64,000 bases of DNA from a virus, in IMG/VR virus record IMGVR_UViG_3300009788_000003, positions 25,324 to 89,323 of that record, one strand, 5' to 3'. Below the pieces are notes generated by a model that was given only the letters and a program-made list of their open reading frames with translations, made no database searches and was not told the origin of the DNA. Position numbers and translations under genes: made by a program. This document shows, piece after piece, positions 46,918 through 54,497 of this stretch. Within the stretch, counting starts at the first letter, position 1, and each line of letters starts with the position of its first letter.

Positions 46918-47178
46918 TCAGAACTCGTAGCAATCCTGCGCTTGAAATCCACGCTTGTTCAGTTCTTTGATTGCATTATGATATGCACGATATTTTGCCT
47001 GAGCAGCAGAACGAGAAATTTCACCATCACAGTGTAGATTCTCTGGTGACAATCCCGTATCAATATGAATATAAATACTTTGGGCTTCTTTAACACTCAA
47101 AGAATTAATATCCATTTCAGGATTGCCCTTCAACCTTGCCCACAAATTCATTTCATCAATTTCATTTTGTAAACTCAT
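46918..47178 (-). CDS. hypothetical protein with private promoter and terminator
   Basis: An 86-residue helical protein from MSLQNEIDEMNLWARLKGNP; INSLSVKEAQSIYIHIDTGL. Promoter 47211, terminator 46877. Confidence 0.65.
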   Translation of the reverse strand: MSLQNEIDEMNLWARLKGNPEMDINSLSVKEAQSIYIHIDTGLSPENLHCDGEISRSAAQAKYRAYHNAIKELNKRGFQAQDCYEF

Positions 47179-47210
47179 TCTTGACCTCATATGTCATTTG
47201 AATATACCCG

Positions 47211-47240
47211 ATTATAGCACACTCTGAAATTATTTGTCTA
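47211..47240 (-). promoter_or_regulatory. promoter of gene 46918
   Basis: -35 TAGACA (47240-47235), 18-nt spacer, -10 TATAAT (47216-47211). The -35 overlaps the end of gene 47238. Confidence 0.7.
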
Positions 47241-47441
47241 CTTCTTTTTAACAGGCATATCCTTTATATGAATATCATAAACTCCATGAGCCGCTAACAA
47301 TGGTTTGATACTAAGATCAAATTCACTATCAATACAGGAAGTCCCATCACACACATGATTCCAGATCGCCCTTTGTGCATCAGTGCCTAATTCAAAAATT
47401 AAAATATCACTGACCCCTATACTTATCCTTCTCAATTTCAT
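47238..47441 (-). CDS. small hypothetical protein
   Basis: A 67-residue protein (MKLRRISIGVSDILIFELGT; SEFDLSIKPLLAAHGVYDIH). It overlaps ThyX by ATGA and contains an operator-like motif in its coding sequence. Confidence 0.6.
   Translation of the reverse strand: MKLRRISIGVSDILIFELGTDAQRAIWNHVCDGTSCIDSEFDLSIKPLLAAHGVYDIHIKDMPVKKK
47304..47321 (+). repeat. 18-bp operator-like motif, copy 13, inside gene 47238
   Basis: TTTGATACTAAGATCAAA, perfect consensus, in coding sequence about 65 bp upstream of the promoter at 47211. Confidence 0.8.
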
Positions 47442-48109
47442 AACGAATACTTCTCCCTGAAAACTCTGGTAGCTATAGGCGCAAGTTCCCCCAACATTAT
47501 CAAGATAGCATCTGAGTAAACCCGTATTTCATATTGGGCATGTTCATGACTGCGTTCCTTACAGAACCGATACCAGTTAAATAAATTAGCCGTACAAAAC
47601 ATATGACTGTATGTGCCAACAGGCAAAACAGACCGTGCTATTTCACGGGGGCATTCAGTTCTAATCAAATGCTTGTAAACCTGAAAAGATGCTCTGTTAG
47701 CTGAGACAATTTGAATCTGAATTTCTTTGGATTCAGGATGTTGTTCATCAGTTCGCATCTGCTTATTATCTTTTGACTGCTTGGTTATTTTCTCTTCTTC
47801 AGGAATATAAAATTCTTCTGGCAGTTCTCGATACCTTGCCGACAATTCATTATAGGATTGTGTCCTGTGTCTATGCCACTGCCTGAAAACAAAGATGGGG
47901 GCTTTCACTTCAAAAGTAATACACGTTGATTCAAATGGTGTGTTGTGTCCGTTCATTAGCAGGTACTTGATTAGCCCCTTGTCTTCCTCACGGGCTTCAG
48001 CGTCATAAGAGACCCTAGCGTTCCGACTGATAGCCAGATCACCACCCATGTAATCTATGAGCCTCAGTAGCCCATGATCAAGAATCTGTACACTGTCACC
48101 CCTCTTCAT
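47438..48109 (-). CDS. thyX: FAD-dependent thymidylate synthase ThyX
   Basis: A 223-residue flavin-dependent thymidylate synthase. RHRTQSYNELS with RY (80-93) is the RHR-x7-S motif that binds dUMP and FAD. YLLMNGHNTPFESTCITFEV and REIARSVLPVGTYSHMFCTA are family blocks. It makes dTMP from dUMP with methylenetetrahydrofolate and NADPH, using the product of the dCMP deaminase at 23966. Overlaps a Cys-rich small gene upstream by 4 nt. Confidence 0.95.
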   Translation of the reverse strand: MKRGDSVQILDHGLLRLIDYMGGDLAISRNARVSYDAEAREEDKGLIKYLLMNGHNTPFESTCITFEVKAPIFVFRQWHRHRTQSYNELSARYRELPEEFYIPEEEKITKQSKDNKQMRTDEQHPESKEIQIQIVSANRASFQVYKHLIRTECPREIARSVLPVGTYSHMFCTANLFNWYRFCKERSHEHAQYEIRVYSDAILIMLGELAPIATRVFREKYSL

Positions 48110-48345
48110 GTAGCAAGCCCCCCCGGTTCTTCAGGTTTGACTTCAACCCCCTTTTTTTCATCTCCATGCCAGAATGCACAAAACTCATTTGCTGCTGTCT
48201 CAGGAAATACAGTTGTGGGTTGCAGGGAAGCATCAAACCCTGCCCGAATCACAACAACAATTGGTGGGTTATAATGACACTGACCATGCTGCTCCCTTCC
48301 TGCTGTCAGGTTCCACCATCTACAAGTTCCACATTCCTTATCCAT
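48106..48345 (-). CDS. cysteine-rich small protein
   Basis: A 79-residue protein: MDKECGTCRWWNLTAGREQH, GQCHYNPP, then NEFCAFWHGDEKKG. C-x2-C ... C ... C is a pattern common in small phage metal-binding proteins. 1-nt overlap upstream. Confidence 0.65.
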   Translation of the reverse strand: MDKECGTCRWWNLTAGREQHGQCHYNPPIVVVIRAGFDASLQPTTVFPETAANEFCAFWHGDEKKGVEVKPEEPGGLAT

Positions 48346-48788
48346 CAGTAGCCCCTACCCAGAGTGCGTGAAAGACTATGATGATCTTCCTTGTCCCTTG
48401 AAATTGCAGTTATCATACGATGTAATCGAAGCAGCACCTTTTGTTCTTCTGGGGTTTCACTTTCCACCTGTGGTCTTTGATTTCCCATTGTGTCATACGT
48501 GGGTCTATGCTCATTGTCATAGACAGTATCAAGCCTGAACTGAATAACCGTTTCCAGTTTATCCAAAACATTTTGCAGTTCATCCCTTTGTTCTTCCGCT
48601 TCCCGCGCTTCCTTTTGAGCAACCCGATTAACTTCCTGTCCCATCTCCCATTCTTCATGATATTTGTCAGCAGCATTTTTTTCTGTGACCAACAAATTAA
48701 CTAAAAAAGGTATAGTCTTTTTCTTTAGTTCCGCACGGGTAAATTCCCCACCTTCAAATTTGATTTTTCTACTGTGACCTTTTCTCAT
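48345..48788 (-). CDS. coiled-coil hypothetical protein
   Basis: A 147-residue protein from MRKGHSRKIKFEGGEFTRAE; AGGAGA precedes ATG 48788. Long charged helix (VNRVAQKEAREAEEQRDELQ, NVLDKLETVIQF). The first 47 codons of the longer frame lie in the MazG-like gene and are not counted. Confidence 0.6.
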   Translation of the reverse strand: MRKGHSRKIKFEGGEFTRAELKKKTIPFLVNLLVTEKNAADKYHEEWEMGQEVNRVAQKEAREAEEQRDELQNVLDKLETVIQFRLDTVYDNEHRPTYDTMGNQRPQVESETPEEQKVLLRLHRMITAISRDKEDHHSLSRTLGRGY

Positions 48789-48798
48789 CTCGTTTCTC

Positions 48799-49332
48799 CT
48801 AAAATTTCTTACCGTCAAAATGACTTCCCCGATATTCTCTGGTGTGATCAATTCGGGTTTCGTTGTACAGCATCTTGTCTTTGGTTGCGCCCTCAAGGTC
48901 ATAGCCTTGATTGTCAGATACCTTAACAATCGATTCTATTAGCATTGAATAACTGCGGGTCATATCTGAATGTGGATAACGACTATAAACGTAGGCAAGT
49001 TCAATAACATCTGCATTGATTCCCAAATGCTGTTGACCAATTGTATTGTCTTCAAAGCACCATACATTAGAAGGGAAACCCGTTTTATAAAGTACCTTCA
49101 TATGGTATCCAAAATCCAGAACACGAATCAGGGCATCAGCTAATTCTACTTCCCCCATTTTCCTGTGTGGTATGTGGTCATCCATCAAATCCTTTCGCTC
49201 CCCTTCAGTGGCTTCTGCTATCTCAGTTGATACCAGTTGAAGAGTTTGATACAGACAACGGTTGGGGTCATCCCACCAACCCACAGAAACATTCCACTCA
49301 TAAATCTTTTTAGCGTATCTATTAAAATTCAT
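48799..49332 (-). CDS. MazG-like nucleotide pyrophosphohydrolase
   Basis: A 177-residue protein. LVSTEIAEATEGERKDLMDD followed by KMGEVELADALIRVLDFGYH is the all-alpha NTP-PPase signature (E-x2-E-x12-E-x2-D), here E-I-A-E ... E-L-A-D-A. It hydrolyses NTP or dNTP side products, or ppGpp-like alarmones. Its C-terminal 60 residues have no close resemblance to MazG. Confidence 0.8.
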   Translation of the reverse strand: MNFNRYAKKIYEWNVSVGWWDDPNRCLYQTLQLVSTEIAEATEGERKDLMDDHIPHRKMGEVELADALIRVLDFGYHMKVLYKTGFPSNVWCFEDNTIGQQHLGINADVIELAYVYSRYPHSDMTRSYSMLIESIVKVSDNQGYDLEGATKDKMLYNETRIDHTREYRGSHFDGKKF

Positions 49333-49696
49333 CAGGACTACCCACAGATGATTTCAGTTTGAACATCCCCTTCAACTTTGAATCTAGAGCCATAATCAAC
49401 CGTGCTAGATGGGGGGTAAAATCATTCGATAGTTTGTACTCTGTTCCTACCTCACTAACCAATGAATCCCACCGCAACTTTTCACGAATACAGTAGGCAC
49501 TATAATATTCGCGTCTTCCCCTGCGCTTTAATTCGTAGGCAGTTTTATAGAAAGCCTGAAACACATGATGATTCTGGGGCAACCACTCCAAGAATTTCTT
49601 GGTAGGTTTATTCAGTAGCCCCGCAAACATACCCGCTTCATTTGCCTTATGAATAACTTCCGAAGGTGTAAAATATTTTGTTACATTCAATTTCAT
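49322..49696 (-). CDS. hypothetical basic protein
   Basis: A 124-residue protein (NVTKYFTPSEVIHKANEAGM; RRGRREYYSAYCIREKLRWD; NDFTPHLARLIMALDSKLKG). Overlaps the MazG-like gene by 11 nt. No family. Confidence 0.6.
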   Translation of the reverse strand: MKLNVTKYFTPSEVIHKANEAGMFAGLLNKPTKKFLEWLPQNHHVFQAFYKTAYELKRRGRREYYSAYCIREKLRWDSLVSEVGTEYKLSNDFTPHLARLIMALDSKLKGMFKLKSSVGSPDEF

Positions 49697-49713
49697 TCCA
49701 TCCCCCCAATTGC

Positions 49714-49739
49714 AAAAAAGGGCATACCGAAGTATACCC
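49714..49739 (-). terminator. terminator after gene 49766
   Basis: Minus-strand GGGTATAC TTCG GTATGCCC, a UUCG tetraloop stem, followed by TTTTTT. Very strong intrinsic terminator. Confidence 0.88.
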
Positions 49740-49765
49740 TTTGATTTTTACGCTTGGTCTAAGCC

Positions 49766-50608
49766 TTAACCTGTGGCTTCAGCATCACCTTCATCATCAT
49801 CATCACCCAATGAAGGATGAACAGAGATAACCAGAGCAGCAGCTTTTTGAGCAGTCATGCCCTTCAGGAAAGCTTTCACAGCAGCAACAGTAACTTTGGG
49901 TTTACCAATGTTACCTTCGATGTAGCCCAATGTGATTTGCTCAAGAGCAACGGCATCATACTCAGTCCCAGACTCTTCCTTTTTCTTGGCAAGTGCTTCC
50001 TTGATCGTATCTTTCTGATCAGGGTGAACTTTGAAAACCATAGATGAAACTTTGGTGGTAACTTCTTCACCGTTTTCATCCTTCTTGGTTTTGCCTTCTT
50101 TCAGTCCCTTGACATACTCTTGAATTTCCAGAGAATTCATTGTGTCGGCACGTTTAACCCATTCCGCAACATTGTCTTCAGTAAGGTATTCAATTATAAA
50201 ACGAAGTATTGACCAACCGATTGATTTGACATCTGCCCACTTGATTCCCGCAGCAACCAATTTTTCATAGATGTTTACAAGATACATGCACTTCCGATAT
50301 GGAAGACCTAACCCTGTTTCGATGTAGTCTTTGAAAGATTCGTAGTCATCACCTTCCCACCACTTTTCTTCCTGAATGCGTTGAAGAACTCCACCAAGTT
50401 TAAAGTCATTGATACCTTCCGCTTCGATAAGTTCAGGGGCAAGTTTCAGTGCTCTAGCTTTGGTGAGATTTTCAACTTCGGTAGAAGACGCAACGATTAA
50501 ATCTTTGGTCTCCACCTTAGCCTTGACAGGCTTTGCAGCAGGGGCTTTAGTCGTTGCCTTATCTGCTGTCAGATTCGCCATTTTCGGCGCAGTCTTTGAT
50601 TTTGCCAT
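49766..50608 (-). CDS. conserved phage protein with basic start and acidic tail
   Basis: A 280-residue protein. The N-terminus is Lys/Ala/Pro-rich; the centre GVLQRIQEEKWWEGDDYESF followed by KDYIETGLGLPYRKCMYLVN is a block seen in phage proteins predicted to bind nucleic acid; the end is acidic (HPSLGDDDDEGDAEATG), a tail like those of single-strand binding proteins. Expressed from its own promoter (50654) and terminator (49714), hence probably abundant. Function is not established. Confidence 0.65.
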   Translation of the reverse strand: MAKSKTAPKMANLTADKATTKAPAAKPVKAKVETKDLIVASSTEVENLTKARALKLAPELIEAEGINDFKLGGVLQRIQEEKWWEGDDYESFKDYIETGLGLPYRKCMYLVNIYEKLVAAGIKWADVKSIGWSILRFIIEYLTEDNVAEWVKRADTMNSLEIQEYVKGLKEGKTKKDENGEEVTTKVSSMVFKVHPDQKDTIKEALAKKKEESGTEYDAVALEQITLGYIEGNIGKPKVTVAAVKAFLKGMTAQKAAALVISVHPSLGDDDDEGDAEATG

Positions 50609-50653
50609 GTTATAAATCTCCTAAATATTCATGTACAATTGTTTGACTCTCTA

Positions 50654-50682
50654 AGCTTACACCACTATTAAATATTTGTCAA
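50654..50682 (-). promoter_or_regulatory. promoter of gene 49766
   Basis: -35 TTGACA (50682-50677), 17-nt spacer, -10 TAAGCT (50659-50654). Operator-like motif 6 bp upstream. Confidence 0.75.
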
Positions 50683-50688
50683 GTAGAA

Positions 50689-50706
50689 TTTGCACTTAAT
50701 ATCAAA
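50689..50706 (-). promoter_or_regulatory. 18-bp operator-like motif, copy 14, 6 bp upstream of a -35
   Basis: Minus strand TTTGATATTAAGTGCAAA, 15 of 18, overlapping the end of the RuvC-like gene. Confidence 0.72.
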
Positions 50707-51235
50707 CTTTTTTTGCAGGGGAATGAACAATAGATAAGTGTTTTGCATCCCCCTTTTTCCAAGTTCCTTTCTCATCAGCAATACCCAAATTAGTAAACAG
50801 GGTGCATAGTGCAAGCCCATAGGCATCAGATAAGTTATCATCAGTGGTATCATATCCCCAATTTTTATACACCCCCAACAGCATCAAATCTTTCTTACTG
50901 TTGCCCTTGCCCGTTACAAATTTCTTTAAAGTTGAAGGGGGAATTACTGTGTAATCATACTCCGATTGCCAAAGGAAGTAACGAATTACTGTGCCTACAG
51001 AATACGTGATTTCATGGTTAAATTTAGAACCAAATGAATACCCTTCTAGCCCAATCAAATCAGGATTGAATTGCTTCAACATATCGATTATGCATCCCCC
51101 AATATCCCCCAATCTTTGCATCCCTTTATTCTTAGATGAATACACCTGTTCATGAATTGTAGTGATAACACCTTTCTTATTATCTAAAACTATCAATCCC
51201 ATTTTGGTTGATGGGTCTATGCCAAGTACAATCAT
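50702..51235 (-). CDS. RuvC-like Holliday junction resolvase
   Basis: About 177 residues from MIVLGIDPSTKMGLIVLDNK, the RuvC start with catalytic Asp7. DLIGLEGYSF supplies the Glu, and TTDDNLSDAYGLAL the C-terminal Asp pair of the RNase H-like fold. It would cut four-way junctions during phage recombination or before packaging. 4-nt overlap with the nuclease gene upstream. Confidence 0.85.
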   Translation of the reverse strand: MIVLGIDPSTKMGLIVLDNKKGVITTIHEQVYSSKNKGMQRLGDIGGCIIDMLKQFNPDLIGLEGYSFGSKFNHEITYSVGTVIRYFLWQSEYDYTVIPPSTLKKFVTGKGNSKKDLMLLGVYKNWGYDTTDDNLSDAYGLALCTLFTNLGIADEKGTWKKGDAKHLSIVHSPAKKV

Positions 51236-52128
51236 GATTTCTCCGAAAAACAAGTTTCTCTATAAGTGCATCTCTTCGCACGTTTACAAGTTATGGTAGG
51301 GCATACTTCCCGCTTCGGTATTTTTCCTGTCTTCTTATATGCTTTAACATCCAATGCTTTTTGATACACTGCATCCAATCCTTCCCCGCTTATTTTCTTA
51401 ACTTTGAACTCTTTGAACGGGCTAAATTTAGCATCAGAAATTCCCTGCCTTCCTTCCGTGTTGTCAGCAAACCCAAACCCCTTACAGCAATAAAGAAGAT
51501 AGCCATAGTCCAAATTAATCTTTACATCAAAATCCATCCAAGTGCTGTGAGAAAGTAGATCAAGATAAAATTGGGTTCTTCTTCTGTGCTCAGATAATGG
51601 GGCTTCTAATACCTTGAACTGATCTTTATCAATTGTTTTGATTTCTACTGGTGTCAGGAATTCATCTTTCCAGAGCATGAAATCAATACCGCAACTGCAA
51701 TCATATTCTGGTGAGTAAGCACGGGGTTCAATGTAGGTCATGTGCTTGCCGGGATGTGAACAGTTGTCACAGGCTTCAGGAACAGTTTGATACTGGTGTG
51801 TGTGACCACAGTTACTACAGTACCAATCACCCAACGCATATTTTCTAAGCCACACATTACGAACTTGATTTTCATACCAACGTCCAACCTGATAAGTGAC
51901 ATTCAAAGAAGTACCAAGTCTTCCATCTTTCCGGTTGTCTCCATCCCGCAAAAGGTAAGCACGTTCTCTAGGGCAAAATTCAATATCCTCTCTGGTCAAT
52001 TCTGAGGCATGAAGATTTTTAATACTTCTGGGGGGGTCAGTTACAGCAAGTTCTTTGTGCAAAATATATTTCAATCCCTGCTCAGATTTTAACTCACTGG
52101 ATTTTTTAAATTTCGCTTTCATTCTCAT
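51232..52128 (-). CDS. RecB/Cas4-like PD-(D/E)XK nuclease with zinc-ribbon insert
   Basis: A 298-residue nuclease. DIEFCPRERAYLL (Cys52) and C-terminal CPTITCKRAKRCTYRETC (Cys276, 281, 287, 293) form a likely Fe-S cluster as in Cas4 and AddB. GIDFMLWKDEFLTPVEIKTI gives the Asp149 and E162-I-K catalytic pair; RRTQFYLDLL is the Q-x-x-Y motif. YCSNCGHTHQYQTVPEACDN with Cys104, 107, 120 and 123 is an inserted zinc ribbon. Probably a single-strand exonuclease in recombination. It sits between RecA-side genes and the RuvC-like gene. Confidence 0.85.
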   Translation of the reverse strand: MRMKAKFKKSSELKSEQGLKYILHKELAVTDPPRSIKNLHASELTREDIEFCPRERAYLLRDGDNRKDGRLGTSLNVTYQVGRWYENQVRNVWLRKYALGDWYCSNCGHTHQYQTVPEACDNCSHPGKHMTYIEPRAYSPEYDCSCGIDFMLWKDEFLTPVEIKTIDKDQFKVLEAPLSEHRRRTQFYLDLLSHSTWMDFDVKINLDYGYLLYCCKGFGFADNTEGRQGISDAKFSPFKEFKVKKISGEGLDAVYQKALDVKAYKKTGKIPKREVCPTITCKRAKRCTYRETCFSEKS

Positions 52129-52501
52129 TCAGCCATTCGGCAAAATCCATAAACATATATAGGGGTATCACTGCAAAGTCTCCCCCCGGTTTAGCCTCTC
52201 CCGAACCATCAACAAATGAAATTGTCAGCACAGGTACTTTGCCTGTAGCAAGTGCTTCTTCTCTGATTTTCAAAAGCCATACATGTTTTAAAGAAATCGA
52301 TTTATGTATTGTAGATTTACATTCAATCCGCAGGTTGTCTTTCACCCCATCAGATTTCATACCGTCAATAGAACCAGATGCAATTGTTTGCATTGCCCCC
52401 ATATCTTTAATAACCCTTGTTTCTGATTTCTGACCGTGCAAGGGAACATCAGTCATTAACGGATTTTTATTTGTGGTGGGCTTCCGTTTCCATTTAGTCA
52501 T
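52106..52501 (-). CDS. PD-(D/E)XK nuclease, RecU/Hjc-like
   Basis: A 131-residue protein from MTKWKRKPTTNKNPLMTDVP. HGQKSETRVIKDMGAMQTIA, then GSIDGMKSDGVKDNLRIECK: E ... D-G-x-x-x-D ... E-C-K, the core of endonuclease-fold resolvases. Overlaps RecA by a few bases upstream and the exonuclease by 23 nt. Confidence 0.75.
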   Translation of the reverse strand: MTKWKRKPTTNKNPLMTDVPLHGQKSETRVIKDMGAMQTIASGSIDGMKSDGVKDNLRIECKSTIHKSISLKHVWLLKIREEALATGKVPVLTISFVDGSGEAKPGGDFAVIPLYMFMDFAEWLNENESEI

Positions 52502-53534
52502 CATCATCCCCGTACAATTGTTCCATACGTGCTTCCATTATTTTTTCTCTGACCGCATCCAAAAGTTTTGGATTTCCGTAAAGTTCTTCCCGCACTGCTT
52601 TATAAGTTGGATATTGCTGATCGAAACAAAATATTGTCTTGCCCTCTTTACCTAACCAACCCAAATCTTTCAAGTGAGTTGAAATAGTATTCCAATCATC
52701 GATGAAGCCAATCTTCAAACCTCCCTGATTAGTGACAGGGAAATCAAATACAAAATCCTTGTGCAAGGTTCTAACTTTGGTTTTGAAAACTGACCCCGTA
52801 ACCTTTTTAAATGAAGCACGATCTTTATTGATACTAGGGTCAATTATGTCATTGCCCCGAACTTTCACGGTCAAAGCTGAATGATGTTTCAGGGCTTTTC
52901 CCCCCGGCATATCATCAGGGCTTCCAAACATGACCCCGATTTTATTTCTCATCTGATTGATAATCAAAACTGTGGGATATCTTCCGTAACTGGTAGCCTT
53001 TGACATTCCCACAATCAACTTCTTAACCATCTTCGTTATGACCAGTGCTGCACCCCCAACTTGCATCTTAGCGGCATCAGATTCATCCTCATTGATTGTT
53101 ATCATTGCACCGATAGAATCTAGCACCACACATCCCACATCATCAGCAGAGACAACCCCCTGAATTATATTGATAGCCTGTTCTGCATAGTTGGGTTGGA
53201 TAAGTGCTAACTTCTTTTTATCACAATTGACCCCAATCGATGTTGCCCATTTAGGGTCAAACGAATGTTCTAGATCAATGAACACATTCACCTTACTTGG
53301 TTCAAGTCTTTGATTCATTGCAATAGCTTTCAGGGCAAGATTAGTTTTCCCGCTAGATTCCGCGCCCCAAATAATAGAAGTTCTGCCACGGGGAAATCCC
53401 CCACCAGTGGCATAGTCGAATGGATATATTCCCGTAGGCAATCTTTCAATATCCCCTACCTGATCAGCAGAAGTTACGAATTGTTCCCCGTGAGATTTTT
53501 TCAGGTCTACCTGAATTTCAGAAATTTTAGTCAT
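52494..53534 (-). CDS. RecA-family recombinase
   Basis: A 346-residue RecA-like ATPase. Walker A GAESSGKT (57-64), VNVFIDLEHSFDPKWATSIG, Walker B VGCVVLDSIGAMI, and the Q-M-R-N-K-I-G-V-M-F-G loop, like RecA L2. It pairs homologous DNA in phage recombination and repair. The last four residues are Asp (GDDDD), a short acidic end. Shares an operon with SF2 helicase and nucleases. Confidence 0.93.
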   Translation of the reverse strand: MTKISEIQVDLKKSHGEQFVTSADQVGDIERLPTGIYPFDYATGGGFPRGRTSIIWGAESSGKTNLALKAIAMNQRLEPSKVNVFIDLEHSFDPKWATSIGVNCDKKKLALIQPNYAEQAINIIQGVVSADDVGCVVLDSIGAMITINEDESDAAKMQVGGAALVITKMVKKLIVGMSKATSYGRYPTVLIINQMRNKIGVMFGSPDDMPGGKALKHHSALTVKVRGNDIIDPSINKDRASFKKVTGSVFKTKVRTLHKDFVFDFPVTNQGGLKIGFIDDWNTISTHLKDLGWLGKEGKTIFCFDQQYPTYKAVREELYGNPKLLDAVREKIMEARMEQLYGDDDD

Positions 53535-53580
53535 CTGAGTCTGTGTACTCAGAAATCACTTCCTCCATTTTTTTCTCAAC

Positions 53581-54033
53581 CTATCCTTTACAGAATTCAT
53601 AGTTGCCTTCTATCTCTTCTTCATCAACCTCACTAGGAACATGTAAGGTCACATGAATTTTCAGGCTTTCAAAATCTCCCAGATTTACAGTTCTGTCTAT
53701 CCCGTACCCAACATTTGCCATTGGCTTACCTGCGGGTTGAACAGATTCAGCACCTTCCACATCAACCTGATTAACTTCTTCAGGTTCATCCTGTTCCTTA
53801 ACTGCTACCGTACCTGTGATGGGTTTACCCACCTTTGATTTACCAAATTTTATTTTTGTTTTTGTAGCAACTTTCACAGCTTCCCCCGGTTCAATTTCAA
53901 TTTCATCATCATCAGGCTCAAATGGTGGGTCTTCAATTTCAGACTCATCTTCCCCTTCAACTTCTGGGGTTTCCTTATGGATTACCAACTTCCCTTTCTT
54001 ACCTTTTTTGATTGATAACTTCTTTACTGGCAT
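53581..54033 (-). CDS. phage protein with basic-acidic start and conserved C-terminal strand block
   Basis: A 150-residue protein. N-terminus Lys-rich (MPVKKLSIKKGKKGKLVIHK), then Glu/Asp-rich. The C-terminal GYGIDRTVNLGDFESLKIHV followed by TLHVPSEVDEEEIEGNYEF is a block found in phage proteins encoded near RecA; function is unknown. Start overlaps the HTH gene by 35 nt. Confidence 0.65.
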   Translation of the reverse strand: MPVKKLSIKKGKKGKLVIHKETPEVEGEDESEIEDPPFEPDDDEIEIEPGEAVKVATKTKIKFGKSKVGKPITGTVAVKEQDEPEEVNQVDVEGAESVQPAGKPMANVGYGIDRTVNLGDFESLKIHVTLHVPSEVDEEEIEGNYEFCKG

Positions 54034-54493
54034 CTCTGTTCCTCCAATTTTTAACCAGATACTTTTTCATACTCTTAGCAGTTGCAGCAGCACCATCTTC
54101 AGAAGCAGTTTCTAAAAACCGTGCAAGCACTGGCAACTGATCAATAGTAACCAGTTTCAGTTTAGTGTCATCAAACACAAAAGTAGGAAAATATTTGCGG
54201 TGGTAATAGCCACGCAAAGTATTCAGATTAACTCCAAGCCTAGCAGCAGCTTCACTTAATTTGATAGCCACATATTTAACCTTCTTGGATTTGACCAACC
54301 TACTACCATCAGGAAAGATATTATTTTCTTCCATGTATTTATCCCGCACACGAGCCTTACCCGCTTCCCGATATTGGGTATCATCTGCATACCTTTTTTT
54401 CTTTTGCTTATTCAGGTCTTTGGCATTTTCCTTATACCAATCCTTAAACACCCTTTTTTTCTTAGATGTCTTTCTTCCGTTTCCTGCACTCAT
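53999..54493 (-). CDS. basic MerR-type HTH protein
   Basis: A 164-residue protein from MSAGNGRKTSKKKRVFKDWY. IKLSEAAARLGVNLNTLRGY followed by YHRKYFPTFVFDDTKLKLVT is a MerR-like helix-turn-helix and wing. The first 60 residues are Lys/Arg-rich. Probably a DNA-binding regulator or a recombination accessory protein. Confidence 0.7.
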   Translation of the reverse strand: MSAGNGRKTSKKKRVFKDWYKENAKDLNKQKKKRYADDTQYREAGKARVRDKYMEENNIFPDGSRLVKSKKVKYVAIKLSEAAARLGVNLNTLRGYYHRKYFPTFVFDDTKLKLVTIDQLPVLARFLETASEDGAAATAKSMKKYLVKNWRNRDASKEVINQKR

Positions 54494-54497
54494 CTCA

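Noticed and set aside
51770-51800. A further operator copy at TTTGATACTGGTG (about 51788) and TTTGATACAGAC (about 49237).
   Set aside because: Only the left half matches and both lie in coding sequence; they are no better than chance half-sites.
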